Source: BQJD01 sp964350265 (GTDB lineage: Bacteria > Pseudomonadota > Gammaproteobacteria > Arenicellales > CAJQKF01). Taken from it: a stretch of 64,000 bases of DNA. Location of the stretch: assembly GCA_964350265.1 (NCBI GenBank), contig CAYGJZ010000002.1:49302-113301 (forward strand), in the 5' to 3' direction. The notes beneath the pieces are model-generated. The model searched no databases and had not been told where the DNA came from. It worked only from the letters and a program-made list of their open reading frames with translations. Within the stretch, counting starts at the first letter, position 1, and every line of letters begins with the position of its first letter. The translations under genes were made by a program, and so were the position numbers. Below, one piece after another: positions 1 to 8,786 of this stretch.

Positions 1-999
1 GAAGTCGTCAACATCCTGGGCGCCCGTCGCCTGCACATGGCGGGTATACGCGCGGGTGACATGGTGCAGGTGACTCACTCCCTGGGTCTGTCCAATGCCG
101 GGATGTCCGCCGGGGAGTCTTTGTGGAAGTACTCCGGGGCAGTACCGGTCATGACCGGCAGTGGTTCATCGACGCCGTCACGGCGGCAGATCGAGCTTGC
201 GAAGGCTTGGGGCAGCAACGCCTTGATCGGCTTCGCCGCCTACATGCGGCACCTGGCGCTGGTCTGTCGCGACGAGATGCGGATCGACCCGCGCGACCTT
301 GGCATCAAGTCCATATGTACACATCTCGGCACGGACGACCGTGCATCGCTGGAAGATCTCTGGAACGCGAAGGTGTACGACTCCTACGGTGCCAACGAGG
401 CAGGCATGATCGCCGCCGACTGCGAGGCGCGGAGCGGCATGCACGTGTTCGAGGATGCCCACTACGTGGAAGTGGTCGATCCGGTCTCGGGACAACCCGT
501 ACCCACGGGTGCTGAAGGTACGGCGTTCATCACCAGCCTGTACAAGCATGCCGCACCGATGATCCGCTTCAACATCAACGACATTACCGCCATGGTTTCG
601 GGAGAGTGTTCCTGTGGCAGCCGCCGGCGCAGGTTGCGCGGCATCCTCGGACGCAGCGACAACATGGTCAAGTTGCGCGGCGTCAATGTCTTTCCGGACG
701 CCATCGGCGGCCTGATCCAGGACAACGACCGCATGACCGGCGACTACGTGTGCATCGTCGACACGGTGGCCGCAGGACGTGACGAGATGACCACCATGGT
801 CGAGGCGTCTGGCAGCGAGGTCGACAGGGAAGCGCTGCGCGTGGATCTTGAGCAGCGGCTGCGCGAGGTCATCGGCGTGAAGATCGCGGTGGAAGTCGTG
901 GACCGTGGCGCACTGGATCGCTACACCGGGTTGTCACAGACCTCCAAGGTCAAGCGCTTGATCGACAGGAGAAAGGACAAGCACCCGGGCACACACTAG
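1..999 (+). CDS. Phenylacetate-CoA ligase-like (PaaK family), C-terminal part
   Basis: The reading frame is open from base 1 and lacks its start, so this is the last 332 residues of an adenylate-forming ligase that activates a carboxylic acid to its CoA thioester. The stretch YDSYGANEAGM resembles the YGxTE adenylate-binding motif, and LRGILGRSDNMVKLRGVNVFP is the hinge and C-terminal lid typical of PaaK rather than of the fatty-acyl ligases. A CSCG pair precedes the hinge. The true PaaK substrate is an aryl acetate, but family members act on many aromatic acids, so the substrate is open. An SDR and an amidohydrolase follow on the same strand and probably share the transcript. Confidence 0.9.
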   Translation, partial: EVVNILGARRLHMAGIRAGDMVQVTHSLGLSNAGMSAGESLWKYSGAVPVMTGSGSSTPSRRQIELAKAWGSNALIGFAAYMRHLALVCRDEMRIDPRDLGIKSICTHLGTDDRASLEDLWNAKVYDSYGANEAGMIAADCEARSGMHVFEDAHYVEVVDPVSGQPVPTGAEGTAFITSLYKHAAPMIRFNINDITAMVSGECSCGSRRRRLRGILGRSDNMVKLRGVNVFPDAIGGLIQDNDRMTGDYVCIVDTVAAGRDEMTTMVEASGSEVDREALRVDLEQRLREVIGVKIAVEVVDRGALDRYTGLSQTSKVKRLIDRRKDKHPGTH

Positions 1000-1089
1000 C
1001 AGGTGAAGGTTTCCCGGTGCGCCGCAGGCCAGCGGTGTGAACAGGCTTGACATCGAACGCCGCATCGGCGGCAGCAACAGGAGAACGGT

Positions 1090-1881
1090 ATGGATCTGAA
1101 AATCCGGGACAAGGTGGCCATTGTCGGCGGCGCAAGCGGCGGCATCGGCTCGGCGATCGCCCACCAGTTGGGCAGCGAAGGTGCCCGTCTGGTGCTGTGG
1201 GCGCGCAAGGCAGAACCGCTGGAGCAGTCCGCCAGGGAGATTGCACAAGCCACCGGGGTCGAGGTGTTGACGGTGACCGGTGATATTCGCGAAGGCGAGG
1301 ACCTTGAGCGGATCGTCGCGGCGACCATGGAGAAGTTCGGACAGGTGGATATCCTGGTCAACAACGACGGAGCACCGCGTCTTGGACCTCTGCTTACCTT
1401 TGACGACGAGACCTGGGACAAGGCCATTCGCCAGATGCTGCTTTCCGTGGTGCGGTTGACGCGACTGTGCATTCCGTCGATGAAGGAGCGTGGGTGGGGT
1501 CGGGTGATCAACATCGGTGCGCTTGCGGGCAAGGCGCCCCAGGCGGGGTTTGGACTGTCCGCGGCCACCCTGGCGGGGATGATCGGCTACTGCAAGACGC
1601 TCTCGCGGGAGGTGGGGGCCGATGGCATTACCATCAACACGCTGTGTCCCGGCCGGGTGGATACCGCCCTGACCCGTCGTGCACTGAAGGCCCAGGCCGA
1701 GCACCGCAAGGCGTCGCTGGAGGACACCGTTGCCGAGGCAACCGCGCGCATCCCGGTGGGGCGGTTCGCACAGCCGGAGGAGATTGCCGCCGTGGTCGCC
1801 TTTCTTGCCTCTGAACAGGCTGCCTTCCTTACCGGTACCGCGTTGCAGGTTGACGGCGGCACGCTGGAAAGCATTGCCTGA
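1090..1881 (+). CDS. SDR-family protein lacking the canonical catalytic Tyr/Lys
   Basis: This is a 263-residue Rossmann-fold short-chain dehydrogenase/reductase. The nucleotide-binding motif GGASGGIG and a C-terminal ITINTLCPGRVDT segment are present, and an AACAGGAGAACGGT ribosome-binding region precedes ATG. Two hallmark elements differ from active SDRs. NNAG reads NNDG, and the expected YxxxK is replaced by GFGLSAATLAGM, with no Tyr or Lys in register. SDR subfamilies with LSN/LSA in this place are common in catabolic clusters, and their chemistry is not established. It probably forms an operon with the upstream CoA ligase and the downstream amidohydrolase (30-bp gap). The fold is certain, but oxidoreductase activity is not. 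Confidence 0.88.
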   Translation: MDLKIRDKVAIVGGASGGIGSAIAHQLGSEGARLVLWARKAEPLEQSAREIAQATGVEVLTVTGDIREGEDLERIVAATMEKFGQVDILVNNDGAPRLGPLLTFDDETWDKAIRQMLLSVVRLTRLCIPSMKERGWGRVINIGALAGKAPQAGFGLSAATLAGMIGYCKTLSREVGADGITINTLCPGRVDTALTRRALKAQAEHRKASLEDTVAEATARIPVGRFAQPEEIAAVVAFLASEQAAFLTGTALQVDGGTLESIA

Positions 1882-1911
1882 ACCGTCGAACCCGACCACG
1901 GGAGAAATTCC

Positions 1912-2781
1912 ATGCCCATCTATGACCTCCATTCCCACTGGGGAACCCGGCGCGGCTACGCGCTGCGCTCGGAAAAAGAACTGGCGTTGCAGCGCAAGAC
2001 CTGGAACTCCGAGCCTGCCTATCACACCGAGGAGGAAATGGCTGCCTATTTTCGAGAAAGCGATGTGCGGGCCATTCTCGATTTCGGCTTCGACAAGTAC
2101 CTGGATCTCGAAGAAGCCGCCGAGTTGCACGACTACGGTATCGAGGTTCAACAAGCGTATCCGGATGTCATCATCGGCAACTGGATCCAGATCAATCCTC
2201 GCACGGGCAGCGCGGGTGTTCGAGAACTGCGACGGTGCAAGGACAAGGCCACCGGCTTCCTCGGCTTCGCGGCTTCTGGAAGTGGTGCGGGACCGGTCAG
2301 CGACGAAGTCTGGGCACCGTATTTCGAGTTCTGCGTCGAGGCGCAGATTCCGGTGCTCGTACTGGTGGGTACCACCGGCCTCGGTGCGGGTATGCCTGGC
2401 GGCAACGGCATACTCATCGAGCACTGCCACCCGCGCTACCTCGACCAGGTCGCCGCCCGCTACCCGGACCTGACCATCGTTGCGGCGCGACCCGCCTGGC
2501 CCTGGCAGGCCGAGGCCATCGCGGTGATGCTGCACAAGCCGAATATCTGGTACGAGTTGCACGGGTGGTCGCCGAAGTATTTCACCCCGGACCTGAAGTA
2601 CGAGATCTCCCGCCGCCTGAAGAACCGCGTCATGTTCGGAGCCGATTACCCGTTGTTTACCTATGAACGGCTGCTGCGCGACTGGAAAGCGGAAGGATAT
2701 GCCGAGGATGTCCTCGAGCGGGTGTTCACGCGCAATGCCGAGGCCTTCCTGGCCTCGATCCAGGGACGGGACCCGGCATAG
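1912..2781 (+). CDS. Amidohydrolase-2 family metal-dependent hydrolase
   Basis: This 289-residue TIM-barrel protein is of the ACMSD/amidohydrolase-2 type. The N-terminal metal motif appears as DLHSHW, and the terminal catalytic aspartate lies in MFGADYPLF. The family includes decarboxylases and hydrolases of ring-derived acids and uses one divalent metal ion. A GGGAGAAATTCC ribosome-binding region precedes ATG, 30 bp after the SDR stop. Gene order suggests that ligase, SDR and this enzyme act on one CoA-activated acid. It ends facing the convergent AcuI-type gene across a stem-loop. Whether it decarboxylates or hydrolyses cannot be told from sequence. Confidence 0.88.
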   Translation: MPIYDLHSHWGTRRGYALRSEKELALQRKTWNSEPAYHTEEEMAAYFRESDVRAILDFGFDKYLDLEEAAELHDYGIEVQQAYPDVIIGNWIQINPRTGSAGVRELRRCKDKATGFLGFAASGSGAGPVSDEVWAPYFEFCVEAQIPVLVLVGTTGLGAGMPGGNGILIEHCHPRYLDQVAARYPDLTIVAARPAWPWQAEAIAVMLHKPNIWYELHGWSPKYFTPDLKYEISRRLKNRVMFGADYPLFTYERLLRDWKAEGYAEDVLERVFTRNAEAFLASIQGRDPA

Positions 2782-2794
2782 ACCGCAGCGGTTG

Positions 2795-2825
2795 CCTCCC
2801 GATACCGGGCCTGGGTACCGGGAGG
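2795..2825. terminator. Stem-loop between convergent genes, candidate bidirectional terminator
   Basis: CCTCCCGATACC pairs with GGTACCGGGAGG (one A:C mismatch in 12) around a 7-nt loop. It lies between the stops of two convergent genes. A short TTTT follows 10 nt later on the + strand. It may stop transcription from either side; the weak U tract lowers confidence. Confidence 0.55.
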
Positions 2826-2838
2826 TCGTCGTTCCGTT

Positions 2839-3831
2839 TTACTGCACCGCGACCACGGTACGGCCACGGATTTCCCCGGCGAGAATTCGCCGTCCCGCCT
2901 CGGGCACGTCGGGCAGCCCGATGGTGTTCACCATGGAGTCCAGTCTAGCCATCGGCAGGTCGCTTGCCACGCGCTGCCAGGCCCGCGCCCGGGCGGCCGT
3001 CGGCTGCATCACCGAGTCGATGCCCAGCAGGTTGACGCCGCGCAGCAGGAAGGGAATGACCGTGGTGTTCAAGGAGCTGCCCCCGGCCAGTCCCACCGCC
3101 GCCACTGAACCACCGTAGCGAATCTGGGTCAGGACGTGGGACAGCATGGTGCCGCCCACCGCATCCACGCAGCCAGCCCAGCGTTCCCGGTCCAGCGGCT
3201 TTGCAGGTGGTGAGGACAAGGCCTCGCGTTCAATGATCGTCGCGGCGCCGAGCGACCTCAGGTAGTCCGCGGTTTCCGCTCTGCCGGTGACCGCGGCAAC
3301 TTGGTACCCCAGGCTGGCGAGGATGGCGACCGCCACCGAGCCGACGCCGCCGGCCGCACCGGTAACCAGCACCTCGCCCTGGTCGGGCTCCAGACCGTGG
3401 TCTTCCAGCGCCATCACTGCCAGCATGGCAGTGAAGCCGGCCGTGCCTACCGCCATGGCCTGGCGAGCGGACAGGCCGGATGGTCGTGGCAACAGCCAGT
3501 CGCCCTTGACCCTGGCTCGCTCCGCGTAACCACCCCACCAGGTTTCTCCCACTCGCCAACCGGTCAGTAGCACCGGATCTCCAGCCTGGAACCGCTGGTC
3601 TTCCGAAACCACCACGGTGCCGGCCAGGTCAATGCCGGCAATGTGCGGATAGTTGCGTACCAGGCCACCCTTGCCGGACAAGCACAGCCCGTCCTTGTAG
3701 TTGACGGTGGAGTATTCCACCGCAACCGTGACGCCTCCCTCCTGGGGCAGGGCGTGCTCGTTGATGGTCTCGACTGCGCTGGTGACCTTTCCCTGGTCGT
3801 TCTTCCGAGTGACGACGGCGTTGAATTCCAC
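2839..3831 (-). CDS. acuI: AcuI/YhdH-type MDR quinone oxidoreductase (acryloyl-CoA reductase-like)
   Basis: This 330-residue zinc-free medium-chain dehydrogenase/reductase belongs to the AcuI/YhdH group, whose studied members reduce acryloyl-CoA to propionyl-CoA with NADPH. Diagnostic stretches are YSTVNYKDGLCLSGKGG near the N-terminus, the NADP site VTGAAGGVGSVAVAILASLG, and GLAGGSSLNTTVIPFLLRGV near the C-terminus. Length matches the family. It diverges from the cupin/ABC operon, and the 466-bp intergenic region holds two copies of TAACATGTTA. In other bacteria AcuI detoxifies acrylate made from DMSP or from 3-hydroxypropionate; whether acryloyl-CoA is the substrate here is inference. Confidence 0.88.
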   Translation of the reverse strand: MEFNAVVTRKNDQGKVTSAVETINEHALPQEGGVTVAVEYSTVNYKDGLCLSGKGGLVRNYPHIAGIDLAGTVVVSEDQRFQAGDPVLLTGWRVGETWWGGYAERARVKGDWLLPRPSGLSARQAMAVGTAGFTAMLAVMALEDHGLEPDQGEVLVTGAAGGVGSVAVAILASLGYQVAAVTGRAETADYLRSLGAATIIEREALSSPPAKPLDRERWAGCVDAVGGTMLSHVLTQIRYGGSVAAVGLAGGSSLNTTVIPFLLRGVNLLGIDSVMQPTAARARAWQRVASDLPMARLDSMVNTIGLPDVPEAGRRILAGEIRGRTVVAVQ

Positions 3832-3964
3832 GTTGACCTCTTGCTGTGCAAATGATGGTTGATGGTGTGCCGCACCCAGTGACAGGCCATCCCAGGAGGC
3901 ACGACGTGCGGGATGCCTCGTTGAAACAGGTCACGAGGTGCTAAAGTGTCCAGAAGGTATAAAT

Positions 3965-3974
3965 TAACATGTTA
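3965..3974. promoter_or_regulatory. TAACATGTTA operator candidate, copy 1
   Basis: This is an exact 10-bp palindrome. It directly follows TATAAAT, as copy 3 follows TATAAT. It lies 134 bp upstream of the AcuI-type start on the - strand and 270 bp from copy 2. Confidence 0.65.
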
Positions 3975-4245
3975 GAGCATGGAGGATCGATACCCGCGAT
4001 GCGGTTCGATGCCCTGGCTGCGCACTTGGCCCCACGTCCTGTCGACATTCTGCTAAGGCTTTCGGAGCCTGCGTATGGGATGCAAACCGCTGAAAAATCG
4101 TCGGTTATTGCGATATCCACGATGTAGAGCCGGCAATCCGCCGATTTTCCTGCCACAGGTCGTACGCACACGGCCAGTGGTCGATCCTGAAGACCAGGAT
4201 ACGTCGGGCTTGCAGATTTTCCTTGAAGTTCTAGAATAGCTTTCA

Positions 4246-4255
4246 TAACATGTTA
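4246..4255. promoter_or_regulatory. TAACATGTTA operator candidate, copy 2
   Basis: This exact copy of the palindrome lies 43 bp before the chosen cupin start and 9 bp downstream of a TAGAAT -10-like box, so a bound protein would cover the likely transcription start of the cupin/ABC/flavin-reductase operon. An ATG inside the palindrome is in frame with the cupin but lacks a ribosome-binding site. Confidence 0.7.
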
Positions 4256-4297
4256 ACTACATTGACCATCATCGAAACACAACGGGAAACCGCCACC

Positions 4298-4780
4298 ATG
4301 AGCAAGCCAACTGAACAGCAGACCTGGGGCGACAGGCTGGACGACGCGATCCAGGCGGCGTCGAGCGCGCGTCGGGAAGCACGCAAGGTGATTCGCTCGG
4401 AAGAGTTGCAATGGGAAGAGGACAAGATGGCCAAGAGCGCCTTGCTGGTGAGCGAGATGACCGGATTCTCGCTGCGCTCTATCCACGCATTTCTCGCCGA
4501 GATGCCACCTGCGGCATCCACCGGGAAACATCGTCACACCAGCGAAGCGCTGATGTACGCGTTGTCTGGCAGCGCCTACACCATCATCGACGGAGAGCGG
4601 ATCGACTGGAAGGCGGGAGATGCCATTGCCATCCCGGTGATGGCCTGGCATCAGCACTTCAATGCCAGCGACACCGAGCCGTTTCGCTACCTTGCCGCGA
4701 GCAACTACCCGATGACGGTAAATCTCGGCGTGGAACTGATCGAGCACGCTGAATCGCGCAGCGATCTCGACGACAACTGA
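4298..4780 (+). CDS. Single-domain cupin protein
   Basis: This 160-residue protein has one cupin barrel. KHRHTSEALMYALSG supplies an HxH(x4)E metal motif, and GDAIAIPVMAWHQHFN supplies the second motif with its His. The order resembles one half of gentisate-dioxygenase-like bicupins. The ATG at MSKPTEQQ was chosen over an earlier in-frame ATG because that one sits inside the putative operator. The gene heads an operon with the ABC ATPase starting 20 bp later. It may be a dioxygenase, lyase or sensor acting on the imported substrate; sequence does not decide. Confidence 0.85.
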   Translation: MSKPTEQQTWGDRLDDAIQAASSARREARKVIRSEELQWEEDKMAKSALLVSEMTGFSLRSIHAFLAEMPPAASTGKHRHTSEALMYALSGSAYTIIDGERIDWKAGDAIAIPVMAWHQHFNASDTEPFRYLAASNYPMTVNLGVELIEHAESRSDLDDN

Positions 4781-4799
4781 GCATGCGGGGAAGGCAGCG

Positions 4800-5897
4800 T
4801 TGATCACCCTGACAAACATCAAGAAAACGTACCGTGGTACCCAGGCTCCCGCCGTGGACGGACTTTCGCTGACGGTAGAGGAGGGGCAACTGGTCACGTT
4901 GCTGGGTTCCAGTGGTTGCGGCAAGACCACCACCCTGCGTTGTCTTGCCGGGCTGGAAGAGCCTGATGCCGGAGAGATCGCCATCGACGGGGAGGTGGTG
5001 TACTCCAGCGAACGCGGCATCAACCTGCCTGCGAGCCGCAGACGACTTGGCATGGTGTTTCAAAGCTATGCCATCTGGCCGCACATGACGGTGTTCGAAA
5101 ACGTCGCCTTTCCCTTGCGCTGCGAGAACAAGTCTCAAGACGAAATTGCAGAAGCCGTCGACTGGGCCCTGTCCCTGGTCAACCTGGAAGAATATGCACA
5201 ACGTCGTGCGCCATTGCTTTCCGGTGGGCAGCAACAGCGGGTTGCCCTGGCCAGGGCGATCGTCAACCGTCCCCGGGTGTTGCTGCTTGACGAACCCTTG
5301 AGCAACCTCGATGCCAAGCTGCGTGACCAGATGCGACTGGAACTGCGCCAGTTGCTCAAGGGCCTGAAGATTACCGCCGTGTACGTGACCCACGACCAGG
5401 ACGAGGCCTACTCCCTGTCCGATGTGACTGCACTGATGAACGGTGGGCGCATTGTCGAGTACGGGCTGCCCATCGACATCTACAACCAGCCAAGAACAAC
5501 TTTCGGCGCCGAGTTCCTCGGATTGTTCAGCCGGTTCCCGGGCACGGTTGTCGGAATGTCGTCGGAGAACCAGGCAAGGGTGCAATCCCCGCTCGGGGAA
5601 ATCCTGTGCCACAGCCATGTCTCGCAGGCGGCGGGAACCGACGTCACCGTCTACCTGCGTCCGGAGGAAGTGGAAGTACTGGTGTCGTCCAGCGAACCCG
5701 GATTTGACGTGGACGTCACGGAAATCATTCGCCTTGGCAGCATCGTCGAATGGTGGGGGCAAGTCGGCGGAATCCAGGTGCGCGGAAGGATGTTGGCGGG
5801 GGCACCAGGTGCCGCTCGCCTGCACGAGAGCGGAGTGGGGGGGCGATTGCGGGCGCACGTGTTGTCCGCACGATGCCTTCCCACGGATGCGGAATAA
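4800..5897 (+). CDS. ABC transporter ATPase, PotA/FbpC type
   Basis: This 365-residue cytoplasmic ATPase has Walker A (GSSGCGKTTT, about residues 36-45), Q-loop FQSYAIWPHM, signature LSGGQQQRVALA, Walker B VLLLDEPLSNLD and H-loop VTHDQDEAYS. About 120 C-terminal residues form a TOBE-type regulatory domain, as in iron, polyamine and phosphonate-type importers. Translation appears to start at TTG, behind GGGGAAGGCAGCG and 20 bp after the cupin stop. A binding protein and a fused permease follow, completing the transporter. Confidence 0.92.
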   Translation: MITLTNIKKTYRGTQAPAVDGLSLTVEEGQLVTLLGSSGCGKTTTLRCLAGLEEPDAGEIAIDGEVVYSSERGINLPASRRRLGMVFQSYAIWPHMTVFENVAFPLRCENKSQDEIAEAVDWALSLVNLEEYAQRRAPLLSGGQQQRVALARAIVNRPRVLLLDEPLSNLDAKLRDQMRLELRQLLKGLKITAVYVTHDQDEAYSLSDVTALMNGGRIVEYGLPIDIYNQPRTTFGAEFLGLFSRFPGTVVGMSSENQARVQSPLGEILCHSHVSQAAGTDVTVYLRPEEVEVLVSSSEPGFDVDVTEIIRLGSIVEWWGQVGGIQVRGRMLAGAPGAARLHESGVGGRLRAHVLSARCLPTDAE

Positions 5898-5920
5898 GCC
5901 AAACCAACGAGGAGCATGAC

Positions 5921-7027
5921 ATGACCGATCGAGGATTCTACAAGCAACGCAAGCCCCTGTGCCGGCTGGCTGGTGCCGCGTTGGCCGGTGCCATTGCGCT
6001 GGGGTTGTCCACCCCGGCTGCCGCGGAAGGCGACGTGCAGGCGACACTGGATGCCCTCGCCGGGATGGGGGGAGAAGAGCGTCTCGCCTTTCTCGAGGCC
6101 GAGGCGAACAAGGAAGGAAAGATCGTGGTGTACGCCGCGGATGATCCCAACGTGATGAAGGCCTGGGCAGATGCATTCGGCGAGAAGTACCCCGGTATCG
6201 AGGTGATCTACCAGCGCATGAACACCCGCGACATGATCAGTCGCGTAGTGGCGGAAGTGGAGGCGGGCCGTCCTGTTGCTTCATTGCTCGGTGGTGTCAC
6301 CGCGACTGAGTTGGCGACGTTGAAGGAGAAGGGCTTGTTGGCCAGCTACCACTCTCCGGAAGCCGAGAGTTTCGATGCGCAGTTCAAGGATGAGAACGGC
6401 TACTGGACCGCACATTGGTTCGCGCCGGAGATCGTTGGCGTCAACGTCAACCAGTTGAAGAAGGAGGATGCACCGATCACCGTAGAAGACCTTGCCAACT
6501 CCGGCCTGGAGCGAAAACTGGGACGACGCAGTTCCGGGGGCCGCTGGCTGGCGGGTGTCGCCCACGTGCTCGGCGAGGAGAAGGCGCTCGAACTGGCGTC
6601 GCGTATTGCCGATCTGAACCCGTTGCTGTTCAGCAGCACCAGCGCATTGACCAATGCGTTGACCAGCGGACAGATCTCGGTGGCCTTTGACATTCACGCA
6701 GGCAATATCGGTATCGCCAAGGAGCGCGGCGCGCCGGTGGACTACGTGGTGCCCGAGCCGTTGTTCCTGCTTCCGGCCTACACGGTGTTCCTGAAGTCCG
6801 CGCCGCATCCCCATGCCGCGGCATTGAACTACGACTGGAGGCTGGCGAAGGATGGAGGCCAGGGAATGTACAAGGACTACCACCAGAATGGTCCGCGCCC
6901 GGATACCGAGTATGCCTACATGGACATCATGAACGGCGCCAAGACGACGATCACCCTGAACCAGGACGTGCTCACGGAGATCCGCAAGTACGACGAGAAG
7001 TTCAAGGAAATGTTCGTCAAGGAATAA
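5921..7027 (+). CDS. Periplasmic substrate-binding protein, iron(III)-type ABC family
   Basis: This 368-residue exported binding protein has a basic start and a hydrophobic stretch LAGAALAGAIALGLSTPAAA, probably cleaved after AAA or AAAE. The mature part opens with KIVVYAADDPNVMKAWADAF, the class-II fold of FbpA-like proteins, which also includes binding proteins for phosphonates, thiamine and organic anions. I do not see the paired tyrosines that hold iron in true FbpA, so iron is an unsafe guess. ATG is preceded by GAGGAGCATGAC. It sits between its ATPase and permease genes. Confidence 0.9.
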   Translation: MTDRGFYKQRKPLCRLAGAALAGAIALGLSTPAAAEGDVQATLDALAGMGGEERLAFLEAEANKEGKIVVYAADDPNVMKAWADAFGEKYPGIEVIYQRMNTRDMISRVVAEVEAGRPVASLLGGVTATELATLKEKGLLASYHSPEAESFDAQFKDENGYWTAHWFAPEIVGVNVNQLKKEDAPITVEDLANSGLERKLGRRSSGGRWLAGVAHVLGEEKALELASRIADLNPLLFSSTSALTNALTSGQISVAFDIHAGNIGIAKERGAPVDYVVPEPLFLLPAYTVFLKSAPHPHAAALNYDWRLAKDGGQGMYKDYHQNGPRPDTEYAYMDIMNGAKTTITLNQDVLTEIRKYDEKFKEMFVKE

Positions 7028-7055
7028 CGGCAGGAACACTGGGCCAAGATCAGCA

Positions 7056-8786
7056 ATGAATACCGCACAACAGCCCTCGAGCAGTCGCGTACGTTGGTGG
7101 ACGCGCATTGATCCCTGGCGTGACGGCACGACACTGTTGTGCGGTTTCCTGCTCATCTACCTGGTCGGTGTGCCGCTGGTTCTGCTGTTCTACGGCTCGG
7201 CGGCCACCGGCGTCCCTGGTGAGGCCGGTGCGCTGAGTCTTTCCCGCTACTACGAGGTCCTGTCCGACCCGGATACCTACCGCTTGCTTGGTCGGTCGGT
7301 GGTCTACGCCCTGGGTGTAGCCGCGGTGGCCCTGCCGCTGGGTGGCGTCACGGCCTGGTTGGTGCAGCGAACCAACCTGCCCGGCAAGGGAATTTTCGTG
7401 TTTCTTGCGCTGTGCCCGGCCTTCATGCCGCCGGTGTTGATCGCGCTGGGCTGGATACTGCTGCTGGACGGCAATATTGGACTCGTCAGTCGTTTCCTGC
7501 AGTCGATGCTGGGTGCCGACGAACCCTTGCTGCAGGTGCACTCCCTGTACGGAATGATCTGGATCGGCGGCGTGCTCGACATGCCGCTGGCCTTTCTGTG
7601 GCTGTGGCCCGCCTTCGCGGCCATGGATCCCGCGCTCGAGGAAGCGGGAGCCATGGCCGGCGGGAGGCCCTGGCGAGTGCTGCGCAAGGTCACGCTTCCC
7701 CTGATCTGGCCGGCCATTGCCGGTGCATTCCTGATCAGCTTTGTCCTTGCCATAGAAGACGTCACCGTACCGATCCTGGTCGGACTGCCGGGTCAGGTGC
7801 ATGTCTTTGCCACGGACATCTACCTGGCCCATGCCCAGGAAACCCCGGATACCGCGCGTGCCAGTGCGCAGGGTGTCATCCTCTTGCTGGTCACCATCGG
7901 CTTCGTCTGGCTGTACCGCCACCTGACCCGCAAGTCTGAACGGTATGCCATCGTGCGTGGGCGTGGCTACCGACCGTCCGAAGTGTCTCTGGGTGTTTGG
8001 CGGTTGCCGGTGTTTGCGTTGATGTGCGCGGTCTTTGGTTTTGTCGTGTTGCTGCCACTGGTGATCCTGTTGTGGACTTCGCTCAGTCCCTATCTACAGG
8101 CGCCGACGCTGGATGGCCTGACAAACCTCTCGCTGTACTGGTACCGCAGCCTGATTGATGACCCGATGGCCATTCGTGGATTGGTCAACAGCGCCCTGTC
8201 CGGGTTCGGCGCGGCGGTGGTGGTGATGGGCCTGTCGGTAATCGTTGGTTGGGCGGTCATTCGCTCGAAGAATCGCATCTGGGGCTTTCTCGACGTGCTC
8301 GCCTTCCTGCCGGTGGCGATTCCTGGACTGGTGGTCGGCCTTGGCCTGATCTGGCTGTACGTGCCGGTGGCGCTGCCGATCTACGGCACCCTGGTCATCA
8401 TCTGGCTTGCCTACATCACCAAGTTCATTCCCTACGGTGCGCGACTGATCTACGCCGGCCTGCGCCAGTTGCACCCGGAACTGGAGGAGGCTGCGCATGT
8501 ATCCGGGGCGAGCTGGGGCAAGACCTTGCGCAGAATCATCCTGCCGTTGCTCGCGCCGACGCTGGCAGCGGGCATCCTGTACTCCACCATGCGGGCGTTT
8601 CGGGAGCTGCCGGCATCGCTGTTGCTGGTGTCCTACGGCAACGAGACCTATTCGGTCATCGCCTATGAAATGTGGTCGGCCGGTGATCCCGGGCGTACCG
8701 CGGCCTACGGCATGGTGGTGATCGTAGTGATGACGACGATCGTCGCAATTACCTGGAGGACTGTGCGCAAATGGGCATTCCGATGA
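7056..8786 (+). CDS. ABC transporter permease, fused two-domain FbpB type
   Basis: This 576-residue inner-membrane protein has about 12 transmembrane segments in two homologous halves. Each half carries the cytoplasmic loop that contacts the ATPase: LEEAGAMAGGRPWRVLRKVT in the first and LEEAAHVSGASWGKTLRRII in the second. One polypeptide therefore provides the whole channel, as in FbpB/PotBC fusions. It follows the binding protein by 28 bp and overlaps the flavin reductase gene, so all are co-transcribed. Confidence 0.93.
   Translation: MNTAQQPSSSRVRWWTRIDPWRDGTTLLCGFLLIYLVGVPLVLLFYGSAATGVPGEAGALSLSRYYEVLSDPDTYRLLGRSVVYALGVAAVALPLGGVTAWLVQRTNLPGKGIFVFLALCPAFMPPVLIALGWILLLDGNIGLVSRFLQSMLGADEPLLQVHSLYGMIWIGGVLDMPLAFLWLWPAFAAMDPALEEAGAMAGGRPWRVLRKVTLPLIWPAIAGAFLISFVLAIEDVTVPILVGLPGQVHVFATDIYLAHAQETPDTARASAQGVILLLVTIGFVWLYRHLTRKSERYAIVRGRGYRPSEVSLGVWRLPVFALMCAVFGFVVLLPLVILLWTSLSPYLQAPTLDGLTNLSLYWYRSLIDDPMAIRGLVNSALSGFGAAVVVMGLSVIVGWAVIRSKNRIWGFLDVLAFLPVAIPGLVVGLGLIWLYVPVALPIYGTLVIIWLAYITKFIPYGARLIYAGLRQLHPELEEAAHVSGASWGKTLRRIILPLLAPTLAAGILYSTMRAFRELPASLLLVSYGNETYSVIAYEMWSAGDPGRTAAYGMVVIVVMTTIVAITWRTVRKWAFR

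Larger units (their letters stand above)
3832..4297. other. Divergent intergenic control region
   Basis: This 466-bp region between the divergent AcuI-type and cupin genes has no convincing coding sequence. A 101-codon frame on the - strand has no family resemblance and no ribosome-binding site. It holds TAACATGTTA at each side, a TATAAA box (3958-3963) just before the first copy, and a TAGAAT box (4232-4237) just before the second. The composition is more AT-rich than the flanking genes, as expected for promoters. Confidence 0.7.

Noticed and set aside
3941..4246. 101-codon open frame on the - strand in the AcuI/cupin intergenic region
   Set aside because: No ribosome-binding site, no recognisable family, unlikely composition, and it overlaps both operator copies and the promoter boxes.
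5921..8786. Ferric iron uptake system (FbpABC) as a firm assignment
   Set aside because: Fold family fits, but no iron-binding tyrosine pair was seen and the neighbours are catabolic, so only the transporter type is stated.
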